Assembly (NCBI RefSeq): GCF_000003815.2
Contig: NC_049995.1
Location: 2,144,296-2,208,295, forward strand
Origin: Branchiostoma floridae
Lineage: Eukaryota; Chordata; Leptocardii; Amphioxiformes; Branchiostomatidae
Direction of reading: 5' to 3'
Length of the DNA stretch: 64,000 nucleotides
The notes under the pieces were generated by a model. The model was given only the letters and a program-made list of their open reading frames with translations, made no database searches and had not been told where the DNA came from. Positions 1-13,100 of this stretch are shown piece after piece (the stretch's first letter is position 1; every line of letters begins with the position of its first letter). The position numbers and the translations under genes are program-made.

Positions 1-260
1 GCAGGGGTTGTCACATGTCATTGTGTATTTTAATTTGCACTCCGGGTCTATTGAGATAAATCCTTGTGTATAAAATGACAGCCTTGTGCATAGAGAATTA
101 CGCATATCAGAATATTTGGGACATACAATCATAAAGTGATATTCATGTTCAGTTAGCTCTGGACAGAATGGACAAACCCTCTGTTGGGTAGGATTTGTTT
201 GGAATCTCCCGGTTTCTTAATTTGATTTGTAACAGCCAATTCTGAGCTGTGTGATTGCCC
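1..260 (-). pseudogene. Non-LTR retrotransposon ORF2 3' remnant
   Basis: The minus strand reads as the C-terminal zinc-binding tail of a LINE reverse transcriptase: TGRFQTNP, then QQRVCPFCPELTEHEYHF and a later Cys (CxxC...H...C). The upstream LDIRRAITQLRIG stretch lies in another frame, so there is at least one frameshift and the element is dead. Assignment to the LINE class rests on this tail pattern; the family was not determined. Confidence 0.7.
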
Positions 261-420
261 TACGAATGTCTAGGCTCTTTACGGATGAGGTGTAATTTTC
301 TTGTTGGTAATGCTTATTCAAAGTAGAAAGAAACATGTTATATGGCAGAATTTAGTGGGCTGTACTAAGCGGCATAAATTATTCATACGTCGCTTTACCG
401 TAGTTTGTAACAAAAAGTGT

Positions 421-520
421 NNNNNNNNNNNNNNNNNNNNNNNNNNNNNNNNNNNNNNNNNNNNNNNNNNNNNNNNNNNNNNNNNNNNNNNNNNNNNNNN
501 NNNNNNNNNNNNNNNNNNNN
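421..520. other. Assembly gap (100 N)
   Basis: A run of exactly 100 N. The short reading frames crossing it are artefacts. From about 260 to 1,069 I see no supportable exon; upstream exons of the mosaic receptor may lie in or before this stretch. Confidence 0.95.
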
Positions 521-1069
521 ACCACAAACAACTGTTAGATGTTTCACAAGCTAAATGTTGATAAAACGATAATTAACACTGATTAACTGCGCTGTATAAA
601 CAGTAACACATATTCCCAGTACATGCAAAACTTATCTGTATATACGTGACGTCAGAAAAGCAGTGGACAGTCCATTCCTTGACAAAGACTGGGGTTGGAT
701 AGTTGAAAATTTGTGTAAGGCCACAGCAAGTACATTTTATGGATGGCATCCTCTGCACACTACAACAATGGTGAGATAGGGCAAAAAAACAAGATGTGCA
801 AAGAAAACAAGATGGCTAAATTTTCAAAATAGACAACTGACTTGGAGATCAAAATCAATGATAATTCTGTAGAAAGGGTTAGTTTTTTAAATATCTGTGT
901 TATTCTTAATTTCACCGATCACTTGGATGTAGTGTGCAAGATGTTGCAGCTTGGGTTTTGTTCTGTGAATATTATGTAAAATAAAGTTTAGACCCATTGA
1001 ATAGATCTATTAGTAAAAACTCCAAGCACTTGTTGGGATGGAATATCGTATTTTTCTTTCACGTTTCAG

Positions 1070-1147
1070 CCCCCGTCATCCAATCCCAGTTGTCGTATTC
1101 TGACAGTTACTACAACTTCTACAGCAATGACTACACTTATGAAGAAG
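1070..1147 (+). CDS. Linker exon before CUB (Tyr/Asp/Asn-rich)
   Basis: Acceptor at 1068-69, donor GTGAGT at 1148, phase 1 to 1. It encodes a Ser/Tyr/Asp/Asn-rich linker ([17 protein letters not shown]...) ending in Glu-Glu that joins in frame to the CUB exon. No domain is recognised; it may be the stalk following an unseen upstream exon. Confidence 0.6.
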
Positions 1148-4100
1148 GTGAGTAGCAAACCTAGTAAGAGTTAACTACTAGAAAGTCTAGATGGTTGCAC
1201 ATTAACTTATCACGAGTTTTATCTGATGAGTATTATTAGTCAGCAAACTGTGTACATGTACAGTTTTTTTTTCACATGAGTAACAAGAACCATGCTTTTG
1301 TGTTTTCAAGTATTTTCTTCGTTCGTCACAGCCAAGGGGGGGGGGGGGGTATTGATGTGGATTCATAACAGTCTTCAGGAAAAGATTTGGCCCTTTGCTC
1401 ATAGAGATGAAGTAACAATCCAGTCATTTCACCATTTGCTATTTCTATGAAATTTGATAAAGCGGCTGCGTCCATATACCTCCATCTTCATGGACCAACT
1501 GACCAAATTATTCTTATTACTGTCTTACTACAGTCTCCTTCCACACAAATGATTGTACTTTCCCTTGATAGATTGGCATATTTTCAAACTTTGCTGACTT
1601 CGATTTCAACAATGAGGTTTTATTGCTACTTCAAACCCATTTCTTTACATCAATTAGATCTTATATTATTCAATGCATTTCCATGATTCAATATTCATAA
1701 ATGATGCTGATCTGATGACGTCATTGGTCAAAATCCAAGATGGCGGACCATATGATCAGCTCAAGGATAACAAGGTCCCTTGAATTATCGTCAGTACCTT
1801 GTATTTTAGTCTATATCGATTGTTTTTTGGGGGTTCTTTGTGGAAAAAATATTTCCGAAAATTCAAGATGGTGGATCCAAACGTGGCGGATCGCAGTTGG
1901 TAGCTTAAATATGAATGACGTCATGTTATGACAGTTAAGCCCGGTCTATATAGGGTTATTGTACGTATCTCTCATTCTTTAGAGCCCAGTACTCCCGACT
2001 GTGGAGAAAACCTGTTTGCCCCCTCTGGAGGCCCTGTGACGTCACCGAACTACCCCAGTAACTATGGCAACAATGAGAACTGTGAGTGGAGCATCACGGT
2101 ACCAGAAGGAAGCATCATTCGTCTTATGTTTGACAGTTTCAACATTGAGCACAGTTATGACTTTCTAACTATCTACGATGGAGCCAACGATAGTGCTCCG
2201 CAGTTACAAAGGTAAGGTAGTAAATACATAAACAATACATTTCTAGCGCATAATAATGTGTGGGACATTGAAGTCCTCTATTTCAAATCATTCTGGATAC
2301 CAGAAGGAAAAGAGGTTAAAAACGTAAGCACAGTAAATATAACCTGGTTGTGTACAAGAATTCTCCTATACCCTATATGCTACCAACCCGATGAAATTAT
2401 TTTTCGGACGTTTAAAACCACACAATATTTTGGAACGTGCAATTTTTACTATTTTTTCCTCGCTGACCAGGTTAACAGGCCAGCAGCCAGTCAGCCCTAT
2501 CACCAGCACATCTAACATGATGTTCTTCAGGTTTACATCTGACAGAAGTGAAACTCGTCAGGGGTTCCAGTTCTCCTACATAAGTAAGGTCTTCATTACA
2601 CTTCTCACAGTAATTATGTTCTCAGTAGTAATATGTGCTTCAACAACAGGCTTAAACATCAACCTTGTCTTCCTTATGTTTAATATTGTACTATCTAACC
2701 TTGTCCTTACCTCCTTTGCATATCATGCATGGCTAGTGTATAAAACCTGCTCAGTGTCACAGATGAAAGGTAGTGGATGCTACCTAAAACGTCTGACTGT
2801 TTCCAAAATCATATCCAGTTGCTTGAGTAACTGCTATTTGGCATATCCTATTACCTGGATAACCTCCATCGACGTAATAATGCTATCCTTCGATATTCTG
2901 TACATTATAAACTTGCTTTCGGTTTCCTTTTGGAACTGCATGATATCCTACAGGAAATAAAGGAATGACGATCCAGTCACGGCGAGGAAGGAGATTCAGA
3001 ACTTTTGTATGGTTCTTGTTTCAGGCAGTACCCCAGGTCATTGCTGGGATCCTGGTGTGTCGACCAATGGTTACAGGGATAACAACAGTAACTTCACATC
3101 AGGACAGACCGTCAGGTACAGCTGTATGGCCGGGTACCAGGTGTGGGGGAATGCCAATATCACCTGCCGGACGAACGGGACATGGAGCGATGCTACACCG
3201 ACTTGTAAAAGTAATACAAAAATCTTCAACAACCGATCAATCTCTACAATCGGATACGGTTTGGCGTCCATCAGTCTTCTTAACAACTGGAAGAACCAAT
3301 CAGGTCTAGAAGAGTGATGGATGTCACTCGAAACGTCCGGAAGTAATATCCGAACATTATCCAGTTGTAGAGATCGAACCGTATTGAAATATTTGGCGTC
3401 TAACCTTCGTAAATGTAACACAAAGCCAAATAAAAGGTTTAGGTGTATATGGTGATTTATAACGCCATTTGTAATAACCACAGAATTAATCATTTTGAAG
3501 TGGTTTATGCCAAAAAAACATTATTACACATGGATCCTTTGAATAAATATCTAATGCAACCCTATATCAAATTTCATGTGTTTTGGTTGTAATACCAGGG
3601 TGCAAGGGGACAAAATATACATATCGGTCTGCGAATGACCAAGAAAACTCCATAAAATCCGGGGTACGGCCCACCACAATTGTGATGAATTGCAGGTCAT
3701 TCGGCCCACAAGGACAGAGATGAATCGATCCAAAGATTAATGACAGGAGAATAAAAAAAACAGGAGAGGCAAGATATTTCAAACCATACCTATGATGTAA
3801 ATGTTCATTATATAACAGCCCTGAGGAGAGTCCGTCTTGTTGGAGGTTCCGTGCCGGCTATGCCGAACGAAGGACGTGTGGAGGTCCGGTCAGAAGACGA
3901 CTTCAACTGGGGCACAGTCTGCGTCGACCATTTTGACATGGGGGATGCAGACGTTGTTTGCAGAATGTTGGGGTATCTGAGAGCCAGCCGATTCTATGAA
4001 GTTTCCTTCGGTAAAATGTTATCTTCTGTTGCCTCGTGTGACGACTTCTTTTCATATTAGTATTGTGAAACAAATCCAGGGAGGTTTGTTATGTTTTCTA

Positions 4101-7100
4101 ATGACTAAATGACATTAGAGTTTCCTTTTACACAGCCAGTTCTGTCTCTCACCTAGCCTGGCCAAGCGTCGATGTCTATCAGACATCTTACTCGGAGCTT
4201 CTAACAGGAGTTCTGTTTCTCACCGCTTTATGTGGCGATCTTGCAGCGTGAACACAATCCCAAACGTGGCTAAATTTGTATCCCCCCTCGTCCCGGTTCA
4301 TCACAGGGGGTGACTTTCTTATCCAGACGGCATCCTTGAACGTAAGGAGGTGAGAGACATTTCTGGTTAATAAAAGTAAAGGAATACTCCAATATCTTAT
4401 GTCCAACCAACCTGAAATTATATCAGAATGTATAAATATACTTTTGTAATATTCCAACTTTGAAGAAAATATAGGAACAGGGCCGATCTTCATGGATGAC
4501 CTAGGATGTGCAGGGAACGAGAGTAGCCTGTTTAACTGCTCGTACCCAGGATGGGGGATTCACGACTGTCGTCATAGCGATGATGTCGGAGTTGTCTGCG
4601 GTATGTTGATGCAACATTTTGTTCATTTTAGTATCATTTCAGAACAAACACCTGCTTAACGGTAATAGGAATAATTTAGAATAGACTGCGACGATTAAAA
4701 CTAGACCAAAACTCACCCAATTTGATAAGGCATTTTGATCAAAACATTCTACCATTTCTGTTGTTAGACGCACATAACAAGAATTGTTAGAAACAATGAG
4801 AAATATATGTAAACTGTGGAAGTTACGGTAGACCAAAGATTGTCTAAATTAGAAAAGACTAAGGCCTTCAAAGGTTCAAAGAAATCTGTCATTTAAAAAC
4901 AAATGGCCGGTGATTACCGACGAAAAAAAACTTTGTTGATAGTTTGGACCAAGGCAATTTGTTCTTAACCTTTATATTTTTTTGCATCTTTAGCTTTATT
5001 TTTTTTCTTATTTTTCGCTTGGTTTTTACAAGATAATGTGCTTAGATCCCAGCAGAATCCGTCTCATCGTAGGTTCCAGTGAAAACGAAGGCCGTCTGGA
5101 GGTCCGGCCGGACAACAGTTTCACCTGGGGCACGGTTTGTCAGGACCAGTTTGACATGAGGGATGCTGACGTGGTCTGCAGAATGCTGGGTTATCCCGAG
5201 GCTGACCAGGTTCGCACTGATGCCAACTTCAGCCAGGGTAAGATAGTGTTTACAGATGTTTATGTATATATTACACTCCTTTTATGTTTGGGACCGCATT
5301 GTAAGCATAGTTTAAAATTCATGATATACTGTGTTCGTGGGGATTTAAAAAGAACTTTTCGCGGTGGTTTTAAGTTCGCGGTAGCACCATGCACTATAGT
5401 CTCTTACTGCCATGGAAAAATAGTCACGGTGGGTTTAAGTTCGCGATGAAGCGGCCACCGCGAAAATCGCGAACATTAAACCACCGCGAAAGTTTCTGCA
5501 TTTACAGCATATTATTACGTAAAACTAAGTTTAGGACCGTGCGTGAGCTGACCCCCGCATGTTCTAGTGTAATGTGAACCAGTCAGTATTGTCAATCTTG
5601 AGGGGTGACAGTCACCGATATGTCCGTTCCAATAAAGTAATCTTTTTTTATAAACTTCTACAATGAGTCATATTATGTTTTCATGAGCCATATTTGACGA
5701 AATACTAATTCGTACTGTTCCAAAACAGGAACAGGACCCATATACATGGATGACCTACAATGTGCTGGGAACGAGAGTAGCCTGTTCGACTGCTCGTACC
5801 CAGGATGGACCATTCACGACTGTGACCACGCCCAAGATGTAGCCGTGGTCTGTCTTACAAGTATGTTAGAATAAAAGCTTCAAAATAACAAGCTTCAAAA
5901 CATGGTCAAATTGGATTGATGCATTGAATTTACCCTGTGTAACGTAATAGTAAAGAATGAAAGCAAACGTAAAAAATATGTAACAAACAAACAAACACTT
6001 TTAAAATTTGTAAACGAAAAAAATCAAACAAAATCTAATATGGTAACATAAAAGTGAGCAGGAGAGGTCAGATGTCATCATAGAATAATGGAAACATATA
6101 TAGTCAGGGCTAATATGAAAAGAAACTCAAAGTAATGATATTGGACAAAATTGAATTATCTTTTAACTTCATCAAATTCAAATGAGTGGACAATTAGCAA
6201 TACTGACTAATTCTTGTATATAGTAGTGAAGTATCATCAAAAATGACATTTCATTTCTAGATTCCAGTAGAATCCGTGTTACCGGAGGCTCCGGCCCGCA
6301 CGAAGGACGAGTGGAGGTCCGACCGTCTGACAGCTTTAGATGGGGAAGAATTTGTCTCGACCATTTCGACCTGAAAGATGCGGACGTTGTTTGTAGAATG
6401 TTGGGCTACCCAAGCTCCCAACAAGTTCGCCATGCGGATAAATATTTTGGCAAAGGTAAGATTCACGTCTACAAGTAAGATCATGTTGATTTGATTCTGT
6501 ATGCCCTGGGTACCAGACAGAGTCGGGTAGCTAGCGAGTTTCGTTCGGGGACGCATGGCAGTCAGCCCGCCGATCTCACATTAGCGCTAATAGGAGATCG
6601 GCGGGCCTAACTGTCTTGGGCCGCCGAATAAACTGCCCTAGCTGCCCGATCCCGGCTGGCCCCCAGGGTAGATTGATGACATCCACGTGCGCATCGATTT
6701 TCATTTGTTATCACAAAAAAGAGAAATGAGAAAAGTTTTCGATCATGTAGAAAATCGTACAAAGAAGTAGTAAAATGAGCAAAAAGTATGCGAAAACAAT
6801 ATCGGAAAACGTCTAGTCACGAGGGTGATGATGTTTGGAAATAAAGTCCATACCATTTGTCAGTTTTTTATTGAATTTACTCCATCCATTTTATGAACTA
6901 AAGCATACTTTCTGTTTTAGATTTCGGAGCAGCGCCAATGTACATGGATGAACTGCGCTGTGATGGGACCGAGAACAGCCTGTTCAACTGCTCGCACGAA
7001 GGGTGGAGGATTCGTGACTGTGTCCGACATGTCGGAGTTGTTTGTGGTACAAATACATGTTCAGTTTGTTGTCATATCCTGGCATGTCTCTGTGGCCGAG

Positions 7101-10100
7101 TGGTTAAGCATCCCCGCTGTTCGGTAATTTGGATCCAATTCATTGGCCTGAGTTCGATCCCAGGGTCGGCTCAGCTCGGACATGTTGTATGGGATTGCAT
7201 TCGTCTTTCGAAAAGGGCCTAAACTGGGGGTCAGTTCAGTTCAGTTTAGTTTATTAATGACAGCAGTTTTGCAAGTAGCCAAGGCTACTTGAATTGCACT
7301 GTAGTTTACACTAAACAAGGCATTACCATAATCTGTACATTAGCAGCAAACATTCTATTGTTTTAAAATCATACAAAAACATTTACTAATCTTAAACAAC
7401 AAACCATATGCATCATGTATCAAGTTGGCAGATCGTCATGTTTTTTGGTATGTAGGCAGCTTACATGATGCCGCGATTTTTAATGTTGGCTAGATTCTCT
7501 TATGCCGGGAAAAAGAGTTTGCCTTGGAAGGGAGTTTGCCTTGGAATGTAGTTTCGCCCCGTTGCACAGCTTTACAATTCACTTATTTACTATAAACTAG
7601 CTTATTAGTTAATGTCATTACCTACGGCATATATTTGCCCTTTTTACAGCTGCTTTGTGGGACTTGCAAAACTTTTTTGGGGTAACGGCCGAAAATTGAT
7701 GTGCTCGCATCCATATAATCAAAGCAACATGGCCTAACAAAACTACATGTACATGTTTAGATCCCAGCAGAATCCGCCTTGTCGGAGGTTCCGGGCCAGA
7801 CGAAGGACGTGTGGAGGTCAGGCAAGATGGCGGTGTGACCTGGGGGACGGTTTGTCACGACCAGTTTGACTTGAAGGATGCAGACGTTGTCTGCAGAATG
7901 CTGGGCTACCCAAGTGCTCAGGCAGTTCGTAATGACGCCTATTTCGGCCAAGGTAAGATTTACCGGAACCCTTGTGTTGTTTTCTGTAATTTTCTTGTTT
8001 GATATGATGTATGAAACATGTTCTTTACTAATTATATAAAAGTTGTCAGGTCATGAGCGATACATTGACATTAGGATGAAAGAACAAGCTTTTCGAAACA
8101 ATAGCAACATTATTCCCAAGCTTTCGCCAGCTAGCAGACCTACAAAAACAAATTTTTAATAGAACCACAAAACCCACTAGCCATAAAAAATATGGGACTT
8201 GTCCCATATAGTTCATGCAGATTTGCATAATTAATGACAAACATAATTAATACACCTGTTGGATAGGTAAAATCATTTAGCGAAGGTATAATGTCATGGA
8301 ACTATAGTTACTATGTGAATTCTATGATCATCTCTCGTCATATTTTTGTATTTACTTTCTTATCATGCTTCTAAAAGGACAAGGGGAGATCTTTATGGAT
8401 GATCTACGATGTGCTGGGAACGAGAGTAGTCTGTTTGAGTGCTCGTACCCAGGGTGGGGGATTCACGACTGTGATCGTACCCAAGATGTAGGCGTGGTTT
8501 GTGCAGGTATGTTCGCTAACATGGACTGTTTGATTTTTGTAGCAATGTTAACGTGTTTATTTGAAGACATAATGAACATAGAATCTTTTCGGCCTATTAG
8601 TATACGGGTTGTATTTGTCAGATATCGAATTTTTTTTATTTATGAAGACTCACAGAATGAGATCATTATCTTGTGGCTTGGTCCCTTGGTCAACAACAAT
8701 ACCCCATCCTCCTACGCAGGGACATCCAACAGCGAAACCGTCTAGCCTGTGGATGTACCCTGCTTTCTCAACCGTCACTCTTTAGTTCCTGTGGACGACC
8801 CCCAAAACCAGCTGTCAGCTAATCAGAGAATAGGCCTTTTAGTTTTCAAAAGGCCATATAAGGATATAAGGATATATAAGGATATATATATAAGGATATT
8901 AAGCTCATTAATATCTTTAAGCAGGGCGGTCAGGAACTAAGGGTGGCGGTTGAGAAAGCAGGGTGCATCAACAGGCGGTTTCGCCGTTGGATGTCCCTTC
9001 GTAGGAGGATGCAATACCCGGAGGCCTACTGACCATGATGCGATCCCAGGGTTGTGTCCTTTACATGGCCGGCACCTCCAGAGTACAGTTAACGACAAAT
9101 TAACCCTATCCAGACTGTGCTTTTTTGGCATTCCCTGGCCTGGGGGGTTGGGGGAGGGTGATGGGTTGGTTGCTCATTCGGCCCCCCTTCGTAATTTCAA
9201 AACGGCTTACTGTACGATCACCAAATTTGCAGGGGTTGATAAGCTCGTCAAGTTTTGTAATTCCTAATTTTTATACCATTATGACGTTATATGACGTAAT
9301 TATGACGTCATTAATTGATTTTTTGCTAAAACGGGTTGTTTGTTACTTAGGGAAATCTTTCCTGCTGGTTTCTCTCTTAACGAGTATTCTCGAATACGAC
9401 GGGTCAGAGGTCACTGTTACCGCATCAAAACTGCCCCGGATCTTCTCCCTGGACTACGACCCTGTAACTGAACTTGTGTACTTTATATCTAACGGGGGCA
9501 TCAGAAGGATTGGTCGTGATGGAAAAAGGATGGAGACCATTGTAGATAGAGTATTTGCCTGTGGGTGCCTTTCCTTCTTCCTTTCTGTTAATTGTTACCG
9601 TTCAGTATAACGTTGCAATATATACGTTTGTGAAGGTTATGATAAATAGATGATGGTTCAAACTCTTCTTCTGGATAATATCAAATTTTTTATCCAGTCT
9701 GGATAGGGTTAATTTGCCTTCCGAAACGTCTGGATAAAAATTTTGATATTATCCAGAAGAAGAGTTTGAACCATCATCTATTTGTTACAATATATCTTTC
9801 AAATATCTTTCAAATATTTCATCTATTAATGCTAAAGAAATAGATATCCATTGACATATAGTAAGATGCGCGCATTGTAAAATTGCTGGGAAACTTCAAT
9901 GCTACATAGCATTTTCTAAACGTTATTTAAAAAAACGTGTCTTTTCTTGAAATTTTCTTCTCTTTTTCTTACTGAAACTTGCGTACGATAATATGTTTTC
10001 AGCTGATGGCTTGAGGTTGGACCACGCTGGGGGGAATGTGTATTGGACCATGGTACGCACCATCTCAGTAGCCCGGGCGGCAGATGGTGAATCCTACGTC

Positions 10101-13100
10101 AAGACACTTCTGACTACCGACTCGCCTAGCGGTCTGGCTCTGGACCCCAGAAACGGGTACTTTCTACTCTCCAATCAGAGGTTGAGTCGTGTAGATATAG
10201 TAGTANNNNNNNNNNNNNNNNNNNNNNNNNNNNNNNNNNNNNNNNNNNNNNNNNNNNNNNNNNNNNNNNNNNNNNNNNNNNNNNNNNNNNNNNNNNNNNN
10301 NNNNNTGCCCAAAAGTTGGTTCGGCGTTTGCCGGATCCACCAGACTCACCCTCTGCTTGGAGAATAGGTACTTTCATCGTATAAACAAAAAGGATTACAA
10401 ATGTAAAAACCAAATGTATACGAGGGGAAGTCCTAAATGATAATGATAATAATCTTTATTGCACGTTCAGGCTAAATGCACAAAGGACTACTCTCCAAGC
10501 AGAGGTTAGGCTCCGGCTGTTTGTTTGTTTTTTGGTCGTTTTTATCGGGCTTTCTATTTTTTTATTTTATCTTGCTGTGTCTAAACTTAAGTTTGGCTGG
10601 CGTACTTCAAGAAAAATGACAAAAGAGAAAGCCCGATAAAAACGACTAAAAAACGGCCGGAGCCTAACCTCTGCTTGGATAGTAACAAAGGACCACATGT
10701 GGTCTAATGGATAAAAAGGAAGAACTAAAACTTATACAGTAATTTCAAACTAAACTAGATGAGAAATGAACTAAAACATCGTGTATTTTTGTAGAATACG
10801 TCATAAACTATTGTTAACCGCTACATCCAATATTTTAAAACACGTGGAGATCATGATAAAGCAAAGCCATTAAATTCATAACAAGTTCATTTTTTAATCA
10901 AAAGTAAGTTTTTTTTCGTCAATCAAGGATGCAGTCTTCTCCAAAGAAGAAAGGCCATTTGAAACTGATAAAGAAAACTGCAACTTTATCCCGAAACCCT
11001 GGAATTGTTATCGGAGAAATCAAGTTTTTTTTCCTTGGAGAAATCTACATCGAAATTAAACAAAACGCACTCTTCATTTGTTCTTCATTCAGTTCTTAGA
11101 TAAGAATATGTTCTATTACCTCATGTTTATGACTGGTGTATTTTCATAGACTGATGTACTGGACGAGCGACGGTGGTAACGCCAGAGTTGACCGTGCTGC
11201 GATGGACGGTAGCAACCATACTACCCTTATAAGGGGCCTGCATAGACCCCGGGCCATTACAATAGACTATACAGGTGGGAAAACGAACATCAGTGAAACA
11301 TAAATTCTGGTAAGGTTGCAGGAAGTCTATGGCATCCGCTGTCTCTGTTCAGGGATGGTTGTAAAGCTCTGATGTAGATGGCTTCTTTGATCCCTCTAGC
11401 GAAAATGTCTGGTTCTATGTATAAGATTTTAACTTTGTCCAGTGAGACTAAATGACCCGTTCGCATGGGCGCCATATTCGAACTTATGATCCACTGCTCA
11501 CTGAGTCACATGTTCTATCTGCATAACGTTGTTAGTTTTGAACAGTGTGATGCACATGTGCATTTGCACATAAAGTAGGCCGCCCCCAATTATTCAGCCC
11601 CACTTCGTGCAGCACCCTTCAGCTGCCATTACCTGCTGCAGATGGAACGGTGGCCAGTCATAAGCTTCTGGCAGGACTCTTTGCAATTTGGGTCCATTCC
11701 TCGTGGGCAATACATAATGGTTTCCATCTCAGCAATGTTATGCGGTCTACAAGTACATGCCGCACCAGCTTTCTTCAAATCCAACTAGGGCCTCAGCCTG
11801 CATACTGTGATGGCTACTCAAGAACCTCCCATTTCTGCTCTATCCAAGCCTTATATCACCATATGATTTGATAATGATATGCAGCTAACGTTGTAATGTT
11901 CCTCATTTTGCCCAAATAGCCATAATGTGGTGTAATTTTGCATGCAACCTGTGTGTGTGTGTGTCTTTGCAAAATGTAAATGTATTGTATTCATCCCTTT
12001 CAGAGGATCGATTGTACTTCTGTGATGGTTACAAAATCTACAGCTCAGACCTCCAGGGCAATTACACACTGTTCCAAAACGATATGACTTATAAAGTCGG
12101 AATTGCGGTGGATGATAACTACGTTTACTGGGGGTCAATTTGGGAGGAACGTGGAATCCGAATGTGAGAAATCTTCTTCACCTTTGAAATTTCTCCTTGT
12201 AGCATATCAGTAATCAAGAAATGGAGATCATTTAATCTTATAAGAAGAGGAAGCAGTCGTTATGTGCGTTTTCCCTTTGTCCCATCGCCAATGTTGCTAA
12301 CATGTGGTTTGCTACTATATAACGCTAGTTCACCTTTATCTGCGGGGTAACCTATATCCGTTACTTTTGGCAAAAAAAAACATACCTAGGAATATCACGT
12401 CGACGGACGGTGGTTTCAAACTACAATATATTTGTAACTTGAAAAAATTCAAAACCACCGATTTGACATCCCTAAACACGCTGTTTTTTAAAACAACGGA
12501 TTTCGGTTACCCCGCGGATAAAGGCGAACTAGCTTTACCACATTTCCAGGAAATCCAAGTCCAGCACCAATCAGACTTTTACTACTATTATGGCTGATGA
12601 CGTTTCACATCCTGTGGACTTCTACGTGTCCACGGCGTCGCGTATTAACACAACCAATCATGGTAAATACTAGCGTTTGTGCGCTTAGTTTGTTTGTTTG
12701 TTTATTGAGATCTCCATTAGACTATTATTTATTGTTTTCTTGCGTTTGTGTGTAACAGTGTGGGTTTGTGGTTAAACCGCAAGCACAATCATAGTCGATC
12801 AATTTTAGGTTTTGTTCTATCCAGATCACATCCTCACTCCCTGAGGCTTCCTCCCAACTTGGCTATACAATCTGTCTTACATATGTTTTTACGTTAGGGT
12901 GTTCTTCCTTCAATGGAGGGTGTCAGGAGCTGTGCCTTTCGCATCCGGAGGGAATCAGGTGCGCCTGTCGAGACAACTGGGAACTGCAGAAAGATGGAGT
13001 AACATGTGAGTATCTTGTCTCTGGTATCAGCGGTCGGATGATGATTTTTTTTTTCTATTTTGCTTTTGGGCAGACGAGGACAATGTGGCACTGAACTCAA

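Noticed and set aside
7084-7165. tRNA gene (Leu/Ser-like)
   Set aside because: A and B boxes are visible but the acceptor stem does not pair; a SINE head fits better. The same holds for the Leu(CAG)-like head at 47,108.
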